The position numbers were made by a program, and so were the translations under genes. The notes under the pieces were generated by a model that was not told where the DNA came from, did no database searches, and was given only the letters and a program-made list of their open reading frames with translations. A stretch of 64,000 nt of DNA from Metabacillus sp. KUDC1714 (GTDB lineage Bacteria; Bacillota; Bacilli; Bacillales; Bacillaceae). The stretch is from the NCBI RefSeq assembly GCF_014217835.1, contig NZ_CP055263.1, positions 3,909,501 to 3,973,500 on the forward strand, written 5' to 3'. Shown one piece after another: positions 55,814 through 64,000 of the stretch (its first letter is position 1; the number at the start of each line of letters is the position of its first letter).

Positions 55814-56253
55814 TTCAACAAATATACCCTCAAGTACAACACAATTATCAATTTGAGCTAAATAAGGATATGCATATTGCAGCAGCACATTATATCCCAC
55901 ATGAAGATGCTGGAAAATGCCAAAAAGTTCATGGTCATACGTATTTTGTGAATGTAACCATTGCAGGTGATGACCTTGATGATTCTGGCTTTTTAGTGAA
56001 TTTCTCAGGTATCAAAAAACTAATTCATGATCGTTTTGACCACACTATTTTAAATGATCATACAGAGTTATTTTCTGATAAGGACCCGAATTTTTTTCCA
56101 ACAACTGAAGGGATGGCGCGAGCGGTTTGGGAAGTGATTCAAAGGGAGCTTGATACAAAAGTAAATAAACCGAAATGTGTCCAAGTATTTGTAAGGGAAA
56201 CACCAACAAGCTATGTCGTGTTCCGTCCGAAACAAAAGGAGGAACAGCAGTGA
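55810..56253 (+). CDS. queD: 6-carboxy-5,6,7,8-tetrahydropterin synthase QueD
   Basis: This 147-residue T-fold enzyme converts dihydroneopterin triphosphate to carboxy-tetrahydropterin, the first committed step to queuosine. Zinc His residues and the catalytic Cys lie in HIAAAHYIP...[12 protein letters not shown], with FDHTILND completing the site. It overlaps queC by four bases and queE by four bases, implying coupled translation. Confidence 0.95.
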   Translation: MIQQIYPQVQHNYQFELNKDMHIAAAHYIPHEDAGKCQKVHGHTYFVNVTIAGDDLDDSGFLVNFSGIKKLIHDRFDHTILNDHTELFSDKDPNFFPTTEGMARAVWEVIQRELDTKVNKPKCVQVFVRETPTSYVVFRPKQKEEQQ

Positions 56254-56978
56254 AGAAGATTCCTGTATTAGAAATATTCGGTCCGACCATCCAAGGTGAA
56301 GGGATGGTGATTGGACAAAAGACAATGTTTGTTCGAACTGCCGGATGTGATTATTCATGCAGCTGGTGTGATTCTGCTTTTACATGGGATGGCTCAGCAA
56401 AGAATGATATTAGACAGATGACAGCTGAAGAAATTTGGTCAGAGCTGACTGAATTAGGTGGTAATCGTTTTTCACATGTGACGATCTCTGGTGGGAATCC
56501 TGCTCTATTAGCAAATTTGGATGATTTTGTTCATCTGCTGAAGGAGAAAGGGAAAAAAATCGCGATTGAAACACAGGGCAGTAAATATCAAGAATGGCTG
56601 AAAAGTATCGATGATCTAACAATTTCTCCAAAACCACCTAGTTCTGGAATGAAAACTGATTTTACGAAGCTTGATGAAATAATCAATACACTAACTAATT
56701 CAAATAAGCATAATTCGTTAAGCCTAAAGGTTGTTGTATTTCATACAGAAGACTTGAGTTTTGCAAAATGTGTTCATCTCCGTTATCCTGAGATTCCATT
56801 TTATCTTCAAGTAGGTAATGAAAATGTTCACACAGCAGAAACGGATCGTCTTGTTCAAACTTTATTAGAAAAATATAAATGGTTAATTGATCAAGTAATT
56901 GAAGATTCACAACTTAATAATGTCCGTGTATTACCTCAACTTCATACATTAGTCTGGGGAAATAAGCGCGGAGTTTAA
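56250..56978 (+). CDS. queE: 7-carboxy-7-deazaguanine synthase QueE
   Basis: This radical SAM enzyme of 242 residues performs the ring contraction that makes carboxy-deazaguanine. [10 protein letters not shown] at the N-terminus and the cluster motif C-DYS-C-SW-C (about residues 31-38) are diagnostic. GTG 56250 is chosen: AAAGGAGG (56236-56243) lies six bases before it, and it overlaps the queD stop (GTGA). The earlier in-frame ATG at 56175 is inside queD. Confidence 0.95.
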   Translation: MKKIPVLEIFGPTIQGEGMVIGQKTMFVRTAGCDYSCSWCDSAFTWDGSAKNDIRQMTAEEIWSELTELGGNRFSHVTISGGNPALLANLDDFVHLLKEKGKKIAIETQGSKYQEWLKSIDDLTISPKPPSSGMKTDFTKLDEIINTLTNSNKHNSLSLKVVVFHTEDLSFAKCVHLRYPEIPFYLQVGNENVHTAETDRLVQTLLEKYKWLIDQVIEDSQLNNVRVLPQLHTLVWGNKRGV

Positions 56979-57004
56979 TAAATATAGAAAAGAGGAATGG
57001 GAAA

Positions 57005-57502
57005 TTGGCTGGTAGAAAAAATGAAGAATTGAAAGATGTTACACTCCTTGGTAATCAAGGTGTAAATTACTTATTTGAGTATTCACCACAAATTTTAGAA
57101 TCATTTGATAATAAACATCCTAATCGAGATTATTTTGTAAAATTCAATTGTCCTGAATTTACATCTTTATGTCCAATAACAAATCAACCAGATTTTGCAA
57201 CAATTTACATTAGCTATATCCCAGATCAAAAAATGGTTGAAAGTAAATCATTAAAATTATATTTATTTAGCTTTAGAAACCACGGGGATTTCCATGAAGA
57301 CTGCATGAATATCATCATGAATGACCTTATTGAGTTAATGGATCCTCGTTATATTGAGGTATGGGGGAAATTCACGCCAAGAGGTGGGATTTCAATTGAT
57401 CCTTATACAAACTATGGGAAGCCAGGAACAAAATATGAAGAAATGGCGAGCTATCGCTTAATGAATCATGACTTGTATCCTGAAACGGTTGATAATAGAT
57501 AA
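57005..57502 (+). CDS. queF: NADPH-dependent preQ0 reductase QueF
   Basis: It reduces the preQ0 nitrile to preQ1. The 165-residue length and the motif [16 protein letters not shown], with nucleophile C56 and D63, are those of the short QueF type in Bacillus. TTG 57005 follows AAGAGGAATGGG. It is the last gene of queCDEF and its product is the ligand of the riboswitch, so it closes a feedback loop. Confidence 0.96.
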   Translation: MAGRKNEELKDVTLLGNQGVNYLFEYSPQILESFDNKHPNRDYFVKFNCPEFTSLCPITNQPDFATIYISYIPDQKMVESKSLKLYLFSFRNHGDFHEDCMNIIMNDLIELMDPRYIEVWGKFTPRGGISIDPYTNYGKPGTKYEEMASYRLMNHDLYPETVDNR

Positions 57503-57516
57503 ATGATGTTTTTACA

Positions 57517-57562
57517 AAAGCAAAACGCGAAGAATGAAATATTCTTCGCGTTTTGCTTTATA
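57517..57562. terminator. strong terminator between queF and ykvS
   Basis: AAAGCAAAACGCGAAGAAT (57517-57535) pairs perfectly over 19 bp with 57541-57559. It serves the convergent queF and ykvS genes. Confidence 0.92.
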
Positions 57563-57751
57563 TTATGAGAATGAGTCTTTAACAATTTTATAGTTTTTGT
57601 GATTTACAACTGTACGTCTATCAAGATCTAAATCTCTGAAGTTTTCCATATAGGTTAAGTCAACAATTACAGAATTTTCATTAACCTTTTCAACAACACC
57701 TGTTAATCCTTCTCTAAATTCAATGATACTTCCAACTTTAGCGATTTTCAT
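57563..57751 (-). CDS. ykvS: YkvS family protein (DUF2187)
   Basis: This 62-residue protein, MKIAKVGSIIEFREGLTGVV..., has the small beta-barrel pattern of DUF2187 (YkvS). GAGCGAGG-like sequence precedes ATG 57751. Function unknown. Its position after the que genes matches B. subtilis ykvS. Confidence 0.85.
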   Translation of the reverse strand: MKIAKVGSIIEFREGLTGVVEKVNENSVIVDLTYMENFRDLDLDRRTVVNHKNYKIVKDSFS

Positions 57752-58060
57752 TGCCTCGCTCCTTTACATATTCTTCGACGATCAGGATCTCTATTTGTCT
57801 TACTCTAATCAATCTAAGTATTTGCTGGCGCCTTGAGCCTTAGGCACTAATTTATAAACTGTAAAACACTTTATTAGCATTATTTAACACTATTTTTTCT
57901 AGTAAGTAAAGCCTTTCATTCTATTTAGTGAAAAAAACTTTACAGATGATGGATATTCATCATTAACCAACAATTAATGACAATAATCAACACGTTTTAT
58001 AAGAGGGAAATGATTATGTATGATATATTTAAATAATATTGATTCAAGGGAGCGTTTATT
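57752..58060. other. gene-free stretch between ykvS and the patatin gene
   Basis: Divergent promoters must lie in these 309 bp. A small ATGATG-GATATT-CATCAT palindrome (57946-57963) could be an operator. No other element is recognised. Confidence 0.35.
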
Positions 58061-58912
58061 ATGACAGGGGCAGGTTTAGTATTAGAAGGTGGAGGGATGA
58101 GAGGAATTTATACTGCTGGTGTCTTAGAGTATTTTATGGAACAAGAGCTATATTTTCCTTATGTTATTGGGGTATCAGCAGGTGCTTGCTTTGGAGCATC
58201 ATATCTTTCAAGACAAAAAGGTAGAAATCGTAAAGTGAATATTGATTATATTACACATCCTAACTATCTATCATTTCAAAATTTTTTAAAGCACCGTCAA
58301 CTATTTGGAATGGATTTTCTTTTTGACGAAATGCCAAAAAGAATCGTTCCATTTGACTTTGATATGTTTTATCGTGGATCTGAGGAGTTTGTAGTAGCTA
58401 CAACAGATTGTCATACAGGGTTACCGCATTATTTTAACAGAGCGGACTATGGAAAGGATCTATTAACCATTATTCGAGCATCTAGTTCATTACCCTTTAT
58501 AGCACCAATTGTTGAATACAATGGTAAAGCGTTATTAGATGGTGGCATAGTAGATTCTATTCCTATAAAGAAAGCAGAAAGTGATGGAAACAAAAAGAAT
58601 GTGGTAATTTTAACGAAAGAGGGATCTTACATAAAGAAAAAGTCAAATATTCGATGGCTTCTTAATCGTTCCTATCGCAAGTATCCAAAGCTCATTGAAG
58701 CGGTTTTAACGAGGTATGAGATGTATAATGAAACAGTTGCTTATATTGAAAAGCAGGAGAAGAATGGATCTGCTTTTGTGATTAGACCTAGTAATAATCT
58801 TAAAGTAGGTAGAATCGAACGGAATCCCAAAAAGCTTGAACATTTATATTCACTAGGCATGCAGGATGCAAGAAGAGAATTTGCTCGATTAAAAAGCTGG
58901 TTACAAGACTGA
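58061..58912 (+). CDS. patatin-like phospholipase family protein
   Basis: This 283-residue protein has the patatin oxyanion loop GGGMRG (residues 10-15), the nucleophile elbow GVSAG with S39, and the dyad Asp in LLDGGIVDSIP (about residue 167). It should hydrolyse acyl esters in the cytosol, but substrate and role are unknown. GGGAG lies nine bases before ATG 58061. Related bacterial proteins are of the YjjU/RssA type. Confidence 0.9.
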   Translation: MTGAGLVLEGGGMRGIYTAGVLEYFMEQELYFPYVIGVSAGACFGASYLSRQKGRNRKVNIDYITHPNYLSFQNFLKHRQLFGMDFLFDEMPKRIVPFDFDMFYRGSEEFVVATTDCHTGLPHYFNRADYGKDLLTIIRASSSLPFIAPIVEYNGKALLDGGIVDSIPIKKAESDGNKKNVVILTKEGSYIKKKSNIRWLLNRSYRKYPKLIEAVLTRYEMYNETVAYIEKQEKNGSAFVIRPSNNLKVGRIERNPKKLEHLYSLGMQDARREFARLKSWLQD

Positions 58913-59045
58913 TAATACGGTGATACCAATTGAATGGCACAATTTAAGACGAAGTCAGCTAATTGAATTGTTGTACAAGTGTTTACTTGAGGAATGGTAA
59001 AATAAAATATAAGATAATTTCGATTGATTATAGGAGGGTATGGCT

Positions 59046-59240
59046 ATGGATGAACGAACGATTCATGAGATATTAGATAAGCTTAAAAGTGGTGAATTAC
59101 ATGAATACCATGTTGGGAAGGATCTGTTTCTAAGTTTTCGAAATATATTAATTAATCGAACAGATTTTAAGCATTTTCGCGGAATCGCACAACAAGGTGG
59201 GAGTATCATCTATCGATATTTAAAAGAGCCAAGAAGTTAA
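59046..59240 (+). CDS. 64-residue protein of unknown function
   Basis: AGGAGG (59032-59037) lies eight bases before ATG 59046; ATG 59040 is too close. The product, MDERTIHEILDKLKSGELHEYHV..., has an N-terminal helix and a C-terminal FRGIAQQGGSIIYRYL part. No family is recognised. The last codons form the left arm of its own terminator. Confidence 0.65.
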   Translation: MDERTIHEILDKLKSGELHEYHVGKDLFLSFRNILINRTDFKHFRGIAQQGGSIIYRYLKEPRS

Positions 59241-59262
59241 GGAATTAACTTCTTGGCTCTTT
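59223..59262 (+). terminator. terminator overlapping the end of the 64-residue gene
   Basis: AAAGAGCCAAGAAGTTAA (59223-59240) pairs with TTAACTTCTTGGCTCTTT (59245-59262), an 18-bp perfect stem containing the stop codon. Confidence 0.9.
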
Positions 59263-59534
59263 GCCGTATTAAGCATTCTTTTTAAGTATTAAAATTTAAA
59301 AAGGAAGAAGATTGTTTAAATTGAATCATTTGAGAAAAAAGATATATATTGACTGAATTTAGAAGGGGCAAGGGATTAATGTTTTATGTCCGTGACAAAA
59401 TCATAAAGTTTTGGAATACCTACCATAAATTGAGGGATGTCCTGTAAGGATAAACCTGTTAGTCTTGTTCATGTAGCCAAGAGAACGATAGCTTAATAAA
59501 ATTAGAAACTTGTACCTTAGGAGGTTACGAAAAT
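59263..59534. other. unexplained leader of ykvT
   Basis: This stretch lacks a gene. It has conserved-looking but unassigned blocks (ATGTCCGTGACAAAATC, CCTGTAAGGATAAACCTG) before the AGGAGG of ykvT. The ydaO c-di-AMP motif often found before wall hydrolases was looked for and is absent. Confidence 0.35.
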
Positions 59535-60137
59535 ATGAAAAAGACAATCTTAAAACTTGTTGCTGTTTCAACATTAGCTTTATCGCTCATTGCGATGTCA
59601 GCTCCACAATCAAAAGCTAGTGCTGCAACAACACACCAAGTTCAATCAGGTGATACGTTCTGGTTAATTGGTAAGAAGCATGGAGTGTCTGTCAAATCGT
59701 TAATGTCGACAAATAAAAAATCAACACCATTACTATTGGTAGGAGAAAAATTAGTTATACCTCAAACAATTACAGCAGCAGAAAAAGATTTATTAGCAAG
59801 ACTTGTACATGCAGAAGCTAAAGGAGAATCATATGCAGGTAAGGTCGCTGTTGCATCTGTTGTATTGAATCGTGTTGATAGTGAATTATTCCCAAATGAT
59901 ATTAAGAGTGTTATTCATCAAAAAGATCAAGGTTATTATGCATTTTCACCGGTACAAGATGGTGCGATTAATGAACCAGCAGATGCTAAATCAAAGGAAG
60001 CTGTTCAGGAAGCACTAGCATTCCGTGGCATGGGTAACCATTCATTGTACTTCTATAACCCTAAAACAGCAAAAAGTACGTGGATTACATCACGTGAAGT
60101 AACAGTTAGAATTGGTAACCATGTATTTGCGAAGTAA
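59535..60137 (+). CDS. ykvT: LysM-containing SleB-type cell wall hydrolase YkvT
   Basis: This 200-residue exported protein has a signal peptide (1-30), one LysM peptidoglycan-binding repeat (about 34-77, TTHQVQSGDTFWLIGKKH), and a Hydrolase_2/SleB domain (about 85-200) with the presumed catalytic Glu in LVHAEAKGES. SleB relatives are spore-cortex lytic enzymes, and this one may cut peptidoglycan in vegetative cells or spores. AGGAGG lies ten bases before ATG 59535. Position after the ykvS region supports ykvT. Confidence 0.88.
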   Translation: MKKTILKLVAVSTLALSLIAMSAPQSKASAATTHQVQSGDTFWLIGKKHGVSVKSLMSTNKKSTPLLLVGEKLVIPQTITAAEKDLLARLVHAEAKGESYAGKVAVASVVLNRVDSELFPNDIKSVIHQKDQGYYAFSPVQDGAINEPADAKSKEAVQEALAFRGMGNHSLYFYNPKTAKSTWITSREVTVRIGNHVFAK

Positions 60138-60161
60138 TTTTTGAAAATAAAGCTTATTACT

Positions 60162-60196
60162 AAAGAGGATGATCTTATAAGGTCATCCTCTTTTTG
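60162..60196 (+). terminator. terminator after ykvT
   Basis: AAAGAGGATGA (60162-60172) pairs perfectly with TCATCCTCTTT (60183-60193), followed by T residues. Confidence 0.88.
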
Positions 60197-60249
60197 TTGT
60201 AATTATAAGGATAATGCTAGATCGCTAAGCAAGGCTTTCTATTATTGGT

Positions 60250-60278
60250 GCATAATTCCATACATAGTTGGCATGCTA
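60250..60278 (+). promoter_or_regulatory. SigG-type promoter of the ger operon
   Basis: GCATA (60250-60254) and CATGCTA (60272-60278) are 17 bases apart. They match the forespore SigG consensus GHATR/CATWHTA with one mismatch. Confidence 0.55.
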
Positions 60279-60357
60279 TTAAGAATAAAGATAATCGGTC
60301 GTACATGTTGAATAAACGGGCAATTTGTTAAGAATAAAGAAGCGTGTGGTGTGACAA

Positions 60358-61842
60358 ATGGATAAAATGAAATATGAAAGTGGCAAAGATAAGCCTTCAT
60401 TAGCAACAGTATTTGCACGATTTAGAATGTCATCTGATTTTCTTCAATATCAAGATGGTACAAATCATGTGAAATATTGGGTTTCATATATAAGAACATT
60501 AGTTGATGTACAAACACTTCAACAAACAATCATGCCTTTCTTGAAAAGTGATCAATGGAAAACATTAGAGGAGTTAAAAAAAGGGATCCCTATTGAAAAT
60601 ATCATACTTACAATTGATACAGATGTGATTAAGGAAAAGCTTCTTGAGGGGTATATAGTAGTATGTTTGTCTGAATATGGTCTACCTTGTGCTCTTGTTA
60701 AGGCAACAATAAATAAGGCTCGTGATGTATCACTTCCAGAAGTAGAATTTAGTGTTGTTGGTCCAAAAGAGGCATTCGTTGAATCGATTGAGTCAAATAT
60801 TAACTTGATTAGAAAACGGGTAACTAGTGATAAATTGCGAATTTTTGAAATGAAGGTTGGGGATTTATCTAATACGAAGCTTGCGATTTTATATGTTGAG
60901 GATATATGTGATGAACAGAATGTACATACAGTAATACAACGAATAAAAGATATACAATTTGATCAAATCAGTGATAGCTCTTTTATTTCACAGATGATCT
61001 CAGATAATCACAATTCACCTTTCCCGCAGCTTTTGGATACAGAACGCCCTGACAGGGTCTCATCTATACTTGCTGAAGGAAAGATTGGGATTATTGTAGA
61101 TGGTTCTCCTCATGTACTAATTGGACCAACTACATTAGTTGAATTTTTTTCAGCTTTTGATGACTATTTTTATAATTGGCTTAGTGCCTCATTTTTTCGT
61201 TTAATTCGTCTATTTGCAGTTGCATTCTCGATATTGGTAACACCTGTTTATGTAGCGGCTTTAACTTATCATTATGAATTAATCCCAAGTGATTTATTAA
61301 ACACTCTTATCTCATCTCGTAGGGATGTTCCGTTGCCACCTATATTAGAAGCATTATTTTTGGAATTAACAATTGAATTATTAAGAGAGGCAGGAGCGAG
61401 ATTGCCAACGAAGGTTGGTCAGACAATTGGTATCGTTGGAGGGATTGTTATCGGAACAGCTTCAGTTGAGGCTGGTTTAACGAGTAACATTTTGCTTATT
61501 ATTGTAGCTCTATCTGCACTAGCTTCATTTACAACACCAATTTATGCTATGGGTAATACGATCCGGATGCTTAGATTTCCATTTTTACTCTTTGCACAAT
61601 GGTTTGGTTTGCTTGGCATAGTTATATGCTTTAGTTTTTTGACAGCACATTTGTTAAGGTTAACATCTTTAGGAAGACCTTTTTTAGAGCCAATTTATCC
61701 ACCCAGAACAATTGATATGAAGGATGCCCTTATCAGGCTCCCATTTTCATTAATGTCAAAACGACCACAACAATTACGTACTAATAAACCAAAGCGTTTT
61801 TCATCTGAAAATGCTAAAAAGAACAAAGACATCGATGAGTAA
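60358..61842 (+). CDS. spore germinant receptor subunit A (GerA family)
   Basis: This 494-residue protein has a soluble N-terminal part (1-240). A membrane domain with about five segments (245-425) carries GerA-family motifs such as DGSPHVLIGPTTLVEFF, PLPPILEALFLELTIELLREAG and TIGIVGGIVIGTASVEAG. It forms the germinant-gated channel in the inner spore membrane with B and C subunits. The GTGGTG before ATG 60358 is a modest ribosome binding site. It heads an A-B-C operon, probably SigG-dependent. Which amino acid or sugar it senses cannot be told. Confidence 0.93.
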   Translation: MDKMKYESGKDKPSLATVFARFRMSSDFLQYQDGTNHVKYWVSYIRTLVDVQTLQQTIMPFLKSDQWKTLEELKKGIPIENIILTIDTDVIKEKLLEGYIVVCLSEYGLPCALVKATINKARDVSLPEVEFSVVGPKEAFVESIESNINLIRKRVTSDKLRIFEMKVGDLSNTKLAILYVEDICDEQNVHTVIQRIKDIQFDQISDSSFISQMISDNHNSPFPQLLDTERPDRVSSILAEGKIGIIVDGSPHVLIGPTTLVEFFSAFDDYFYNWLSASFFRLIRLFAVAFSILVTPVYVAALTYHYELIPSDLLNTLISSRRDVPLPPILEALFLELTIELLREAGARLPTKVGQTIGIVGGIVIGTASVEAGLTSNILLIIVALSALASFTTPIYAMGNTIRMLRFPFLLFAQWFGLLGIVICFSFLTAHLLRLTSLGRPFLEPIYPPRTIDMKDALIRLPFSLMSKRPQQLRTNKPKRFSSENAKKNKDIDE

Positions 61843-61858
61843 GTGAGGTGAAAGGTCT

Positions 61859-62956
61859 ATGATTAAAATTGCAGAGCGCTTTCAGGTATCGCATTTTTTG
61901 GTGTTTTATTTAATCCATTCACTGCAATTCGGAGTAGGTGTATTAGGGTTTCAACGAATAATTGCAGAAAACTCTGGAAGAGATGCTTGGATTGCTGTTA
62001 TTTTGTCAGGCCTACTCGTACATGCTTCCTTATGGATGATTTACCGAATTTTACAGAATTCTAACGGTAATATTGTGACGGTTCATAAGGAGATATTTGG
62101 AAAATGGGTTGGTGGATTTTTTAGCATTCTTTTATCGTTGTATTTTAGTCTTATGGCGATCACTGTACTTAGAACCTATGTTGAAATTCTTGAGGTATGG
62201 ATGTTTCCTGACATTAATATCTGGGTGTTTTCATTTATCTTTTTTTTGTTAGTCTATTACATAATTAGTGGTGGTTTTCGAGTTGTAACAGGAATAAGTT
62301 TTTTTGGAGTAGTGTTGCCTTTTTATCTACTTTTTACATTCTTATTCCCACTCCAATTTGCTGATATAAAGAATTTATTTCCGATATTTGATCATTCAGT
62401 AAAAGATATAGCCATATCAACTAAAAAGATGTCATTAACGATAATTGGCTTTGAAGCACTGCTTGTTTATTATCCATTTATAAAAAATATTCAAAAATCA
62501 AAAAAATGGGCGCATCTAGCAGTTGCCTTTAGTACGTTTGTATATACCTTTATTTGTATCATTACAATCATTTATTTTAGTGAGGAACAGCTTGGGAAAA
62601 ATGTCTGGGCTACTTTAACAATATGGAAAATTATTGAATTACCGTTTGTTGAGAGATTTGAATACATAGGAATTGCTAATTGGAGTATTATTATCCTACC
62701 AAATATTTGTTTATCTTTCTGGGCTGCAAGTCGTTGTTTAAAAGATGCATTTGCATTTAATCAAAAATATTCCCTCCTTTTCGTGCTTATGATTGCATAT
62801 TTTTGTGTGAATTTCTATCAAACACGAGCAGAAATTAGTTTAATAAATGATATCATTGGTCAAATAGGTTTTTATATTATGTTTGTCTATATTCCAATCA
62901 TATTTTTTCTTACTTTCATCATTCGAAAAGTTCGCAAAGGAAAGGAGAAAATTTAA
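61859..62956 (+). CDS. spore germination permease (GerB family)
   Basis: This 365-residue, ten-segment protein of the APC-like GerB group binds the germinant. Hydrophobic helices run evenly from residue 10 to 360, with FQVSHFLVFYLIHSLQFGVGVLGFQR at the start. AGTGAGGTGAAAGG precedes ATG 61859, 16 bases after the A subunit stop. Its TAA overlaps the gerC start by one base (TAATG). Confidence 0.93.
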   Translation: MIKIAERFQVSHFLVFYLIHSLQFGVGVLGFQRIIAENSGRDAWIAVILSGLLVHASLWMIYRILQNSNGNIVTVHKEIFGKWVGGFFSILLSLYFSLMAITVLRTYVEILEVWMFPDINIWVFSFIFFLLVYYIISGGFRVVTGISFFGVVLPFYLLFTFLFPLQFADIKNLFPIFDHSVKDIAISTKKMSLTIIGFEALLVYYPFIKNIQKSKKWAHLAVAFSTFVYTFICIITIIYFSEEQLGKNVWATLTIWKIIELPFVERFEYIGIANWSIIILPNICLSFWAASRCLKDAFAFNQKYSLLFVLMIAYFCVNFYQTRAEISLINDIIGQIGFYIMFVYIPIIFFLTFIIRKVRKGKEKI

Positions 62957-64000
62957 TGAAAAAATTCTTCCTTTTAGTTATTATTCTTCTATTAACAGGT
63001 TGTGTGGAGAAGGAAATAATTGATGATGTAAATCTGATTACTGTTACTGGTTTTGATAAATCCGAGGATAATCGTATTGAAGGAACTGCTATTATCAACA
63101 CCTATTTGAAGGATCAGCCAGTACAAGATTATAAATTAGAGGGAAAGTCTGAAATGAGTAGAGACATTATTTCAGATATGCAAAAAAAGTCCCCAGATCC
63201 ACTAGTGCTAGGTAAGTTACAAATTGTCTTATTTGGTGAAGAGTTATCAAAGTCTGGAGTAACGGATCTTGTTGATACACTACAACGTGATGCTTCAATC
63301 AGTGAAAGGCTTTTATTAGCTGTTACGAGAGGGGATTCTAAAAATATTTTAGGAGCAGACTTTGGAACTCAAGGTGCTTCAAGATTTTTATCAGACTTAA
63401 TCATGCAAAATAAACTATATCGTGATTTACCAAGAACAAATTTACATTTGTTTTTGTTTCAATATTATTCCAAAGGGCAGGATCCTTACTTGCCGATTCT
63501 TAAAAATAATAATAATGGCATTGAAATTGATGGTTTAGCATTATTTGATAATGTAAAGCTAGTTGGTGAGATATCAAATGATAAATTACTTTTCTTTAAG
63601 GTATTAGCTGATCAATACTCGAAAGGTTCATATACCTTAAACCTTTCAGAATCAGGGGAAAAAGCAGGAATTAAGAGTATTTCAACTTCAAGAAAGTTAA
63701 ATTTAGTCTCAACTGAGCCACTTAAGGTAGAAATTTCTGTGCATATAGAAGGTTTTATAAATGAATATACAGGAAAGAAGATCACTCCAAAGGTTGTTAA
63801 AGACGTTACAAAATCTTTTAAGGATGAAGTAGAAAAGGAATCTTTAGTACTTATTGAGAAATTCAAAGAATTAAAAATTGACCCGCTTGGAATAGGCGAT
63901 GATATTCGCTCACAATCACGGAGCTTTAACATTGATGAATGGCGTGATAGGATTCAAGAATTGACCGTAGATGTCAAAGCTGACGTTGTTATTTCAGAAA
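62956..64000 (+). CDS. spore germination lipoprotein, Ger(x)C family (3' end outside window)
   Basis: The frame opens at ATG 62956 with AAAGGAGAAA upstream and stays open to the window edge (348 codons). A lipoprotein signal LLLTGC places the acylated Cys at residue 16. The GerC start with VNLITVTGFDKS and the middle part GLALFDNVKLVGEI (about 193-206) are typical. Family members have about 370-400 residues, so most of the gene is present. It completes the A-B-C receptor on the outer face of the inner spore membrane. Confidence 0.93.
   Translation, partial: MKKFFLLVIILLLTGCVEKEIIDDVNLITVTGFDKSEDNRIEGTAIINTYLKDQPVQDYKLEGKSEMSRDIISDMQKKSPDPLVLGKLQIVLFGEELSKSGVTDLVDTLQRDASISERLLLAVTRGDSKNILGADFGTQGASRFLSDLIMQNKLYRDLPRTNLHLFLFQYYSKGQDPYLPILKNNNNGIEIDGLALFDNVKLVGEISNDKLLFFKVLADQYSKGSYTLNLSESGEKAGIKSISTSRKLNLVSTEPLKVEISVHIEGFINEYTGKKITPKVVKDVTKSFKDEVEKESLVLIEKFKELKIDPLGIGDDIRSQSRSFNIDEWRDRIQELTVDVKADVVISE

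Noticed and set aside
59263..59534. ydaO-type c-di-AMP riboswitch before ykvT
   Set aside because: The conserved GCCGAATCC and related blocks of that class are absent.

Overview
The window is an AT-rich, gene-dense piece of chromosome from an endospore-forming, motile Bacillaceae (Bacillus sensu lato). Signs of this are an alpha/beta-type SASP, a GerA/B/C germinant receptor operon, a KinE-like sporulation kinase, a Spo0E-family phosphatase, MotA/MotB, a ClpE gene with CtsR operators, SAM-I, preQ1-I and manganese riboswitches, and strong AGGAGG ribosome binding sites. From memory, the order closely follows the ykoV-to-ykvT region of Bacillus subtilis (ku, ykoY, sigI-rsgI, ssp, ykrK, htpX, ktrD, ykrP, kinE, mtn genes, spo0E, motBA, clpE, ykvI, queCDEF, ykvS, ykvT). 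The species cannot be named from sequence alone. No rRNA, tRNA, prophage, CRISPR array, transposase or replication origin was seen.

Layout. 1-6.4 kb: an almost complete HAD phosphatase (its first base lies outside the window) and a very large secreted two-headed amylopullulanase preceded by a perfect cre site. 6.5-10.6 kb: Ku, UppP, a DedA protein, and a TerC/YkoY manganese exporter behind a yybP-ykoY riboswitch. 11-19 kb: the heat/envelope sigma factor SigI with its anti-sigma RsgI, a SASP, the YkrK-type regulator facing htpX, KtrD, and a lipoprotein PBP. 19-26 kb: DUF3905, three very small unknown genes, a B12-binding radical SAM protein, an acyltransferase, and KinE with a good SigH-type promoter. 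26-35 kb: a complete methionine salvage set (mtnK-mtnA, mtnU, mtnE, mtnW-X-B-D) with two SAM riboswitches. One riboswitch is separated from mtnW by about 550 bp that carries two GC-rich repeat copies.

35-46 kb: an ABC-F ATPase gene with a terminator/antiterminator leader, a CbpA-like CBS protein, a YibQ-type deacetylase, Spo0E, a ZIP transporter, a 5'-nucleotidase, a MarR regulator, MotA/MotB and a K+ channel. 46-57.5 kb: ClpE with two CtsR boxes, YkvI, two small phosphatases, a CNNM/CorC-type transporter, a frameshifted small membrane gene, a DUF2254 protein, and the preQ1-controlled queC-D-E-F operon. 57.5-64 kb: a YkvS-like protein, a patatin, a LysM-SleB hydrolase, and a tricistronic Ger receptor operon whose last gene runs off the end.

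Most of the window is ordinary core Bacillus biology. The best candidates for a second look are the ABC-F leader switch, the pullulanase-then-amylase domain order, the repeat insertion between riboswitch and mtnW, the inverted site pair between ykrK and htpX, and the block of uncharacterised tiny genes at 19.6-20.2 kb. I did not find a clearly new multi-gene system.
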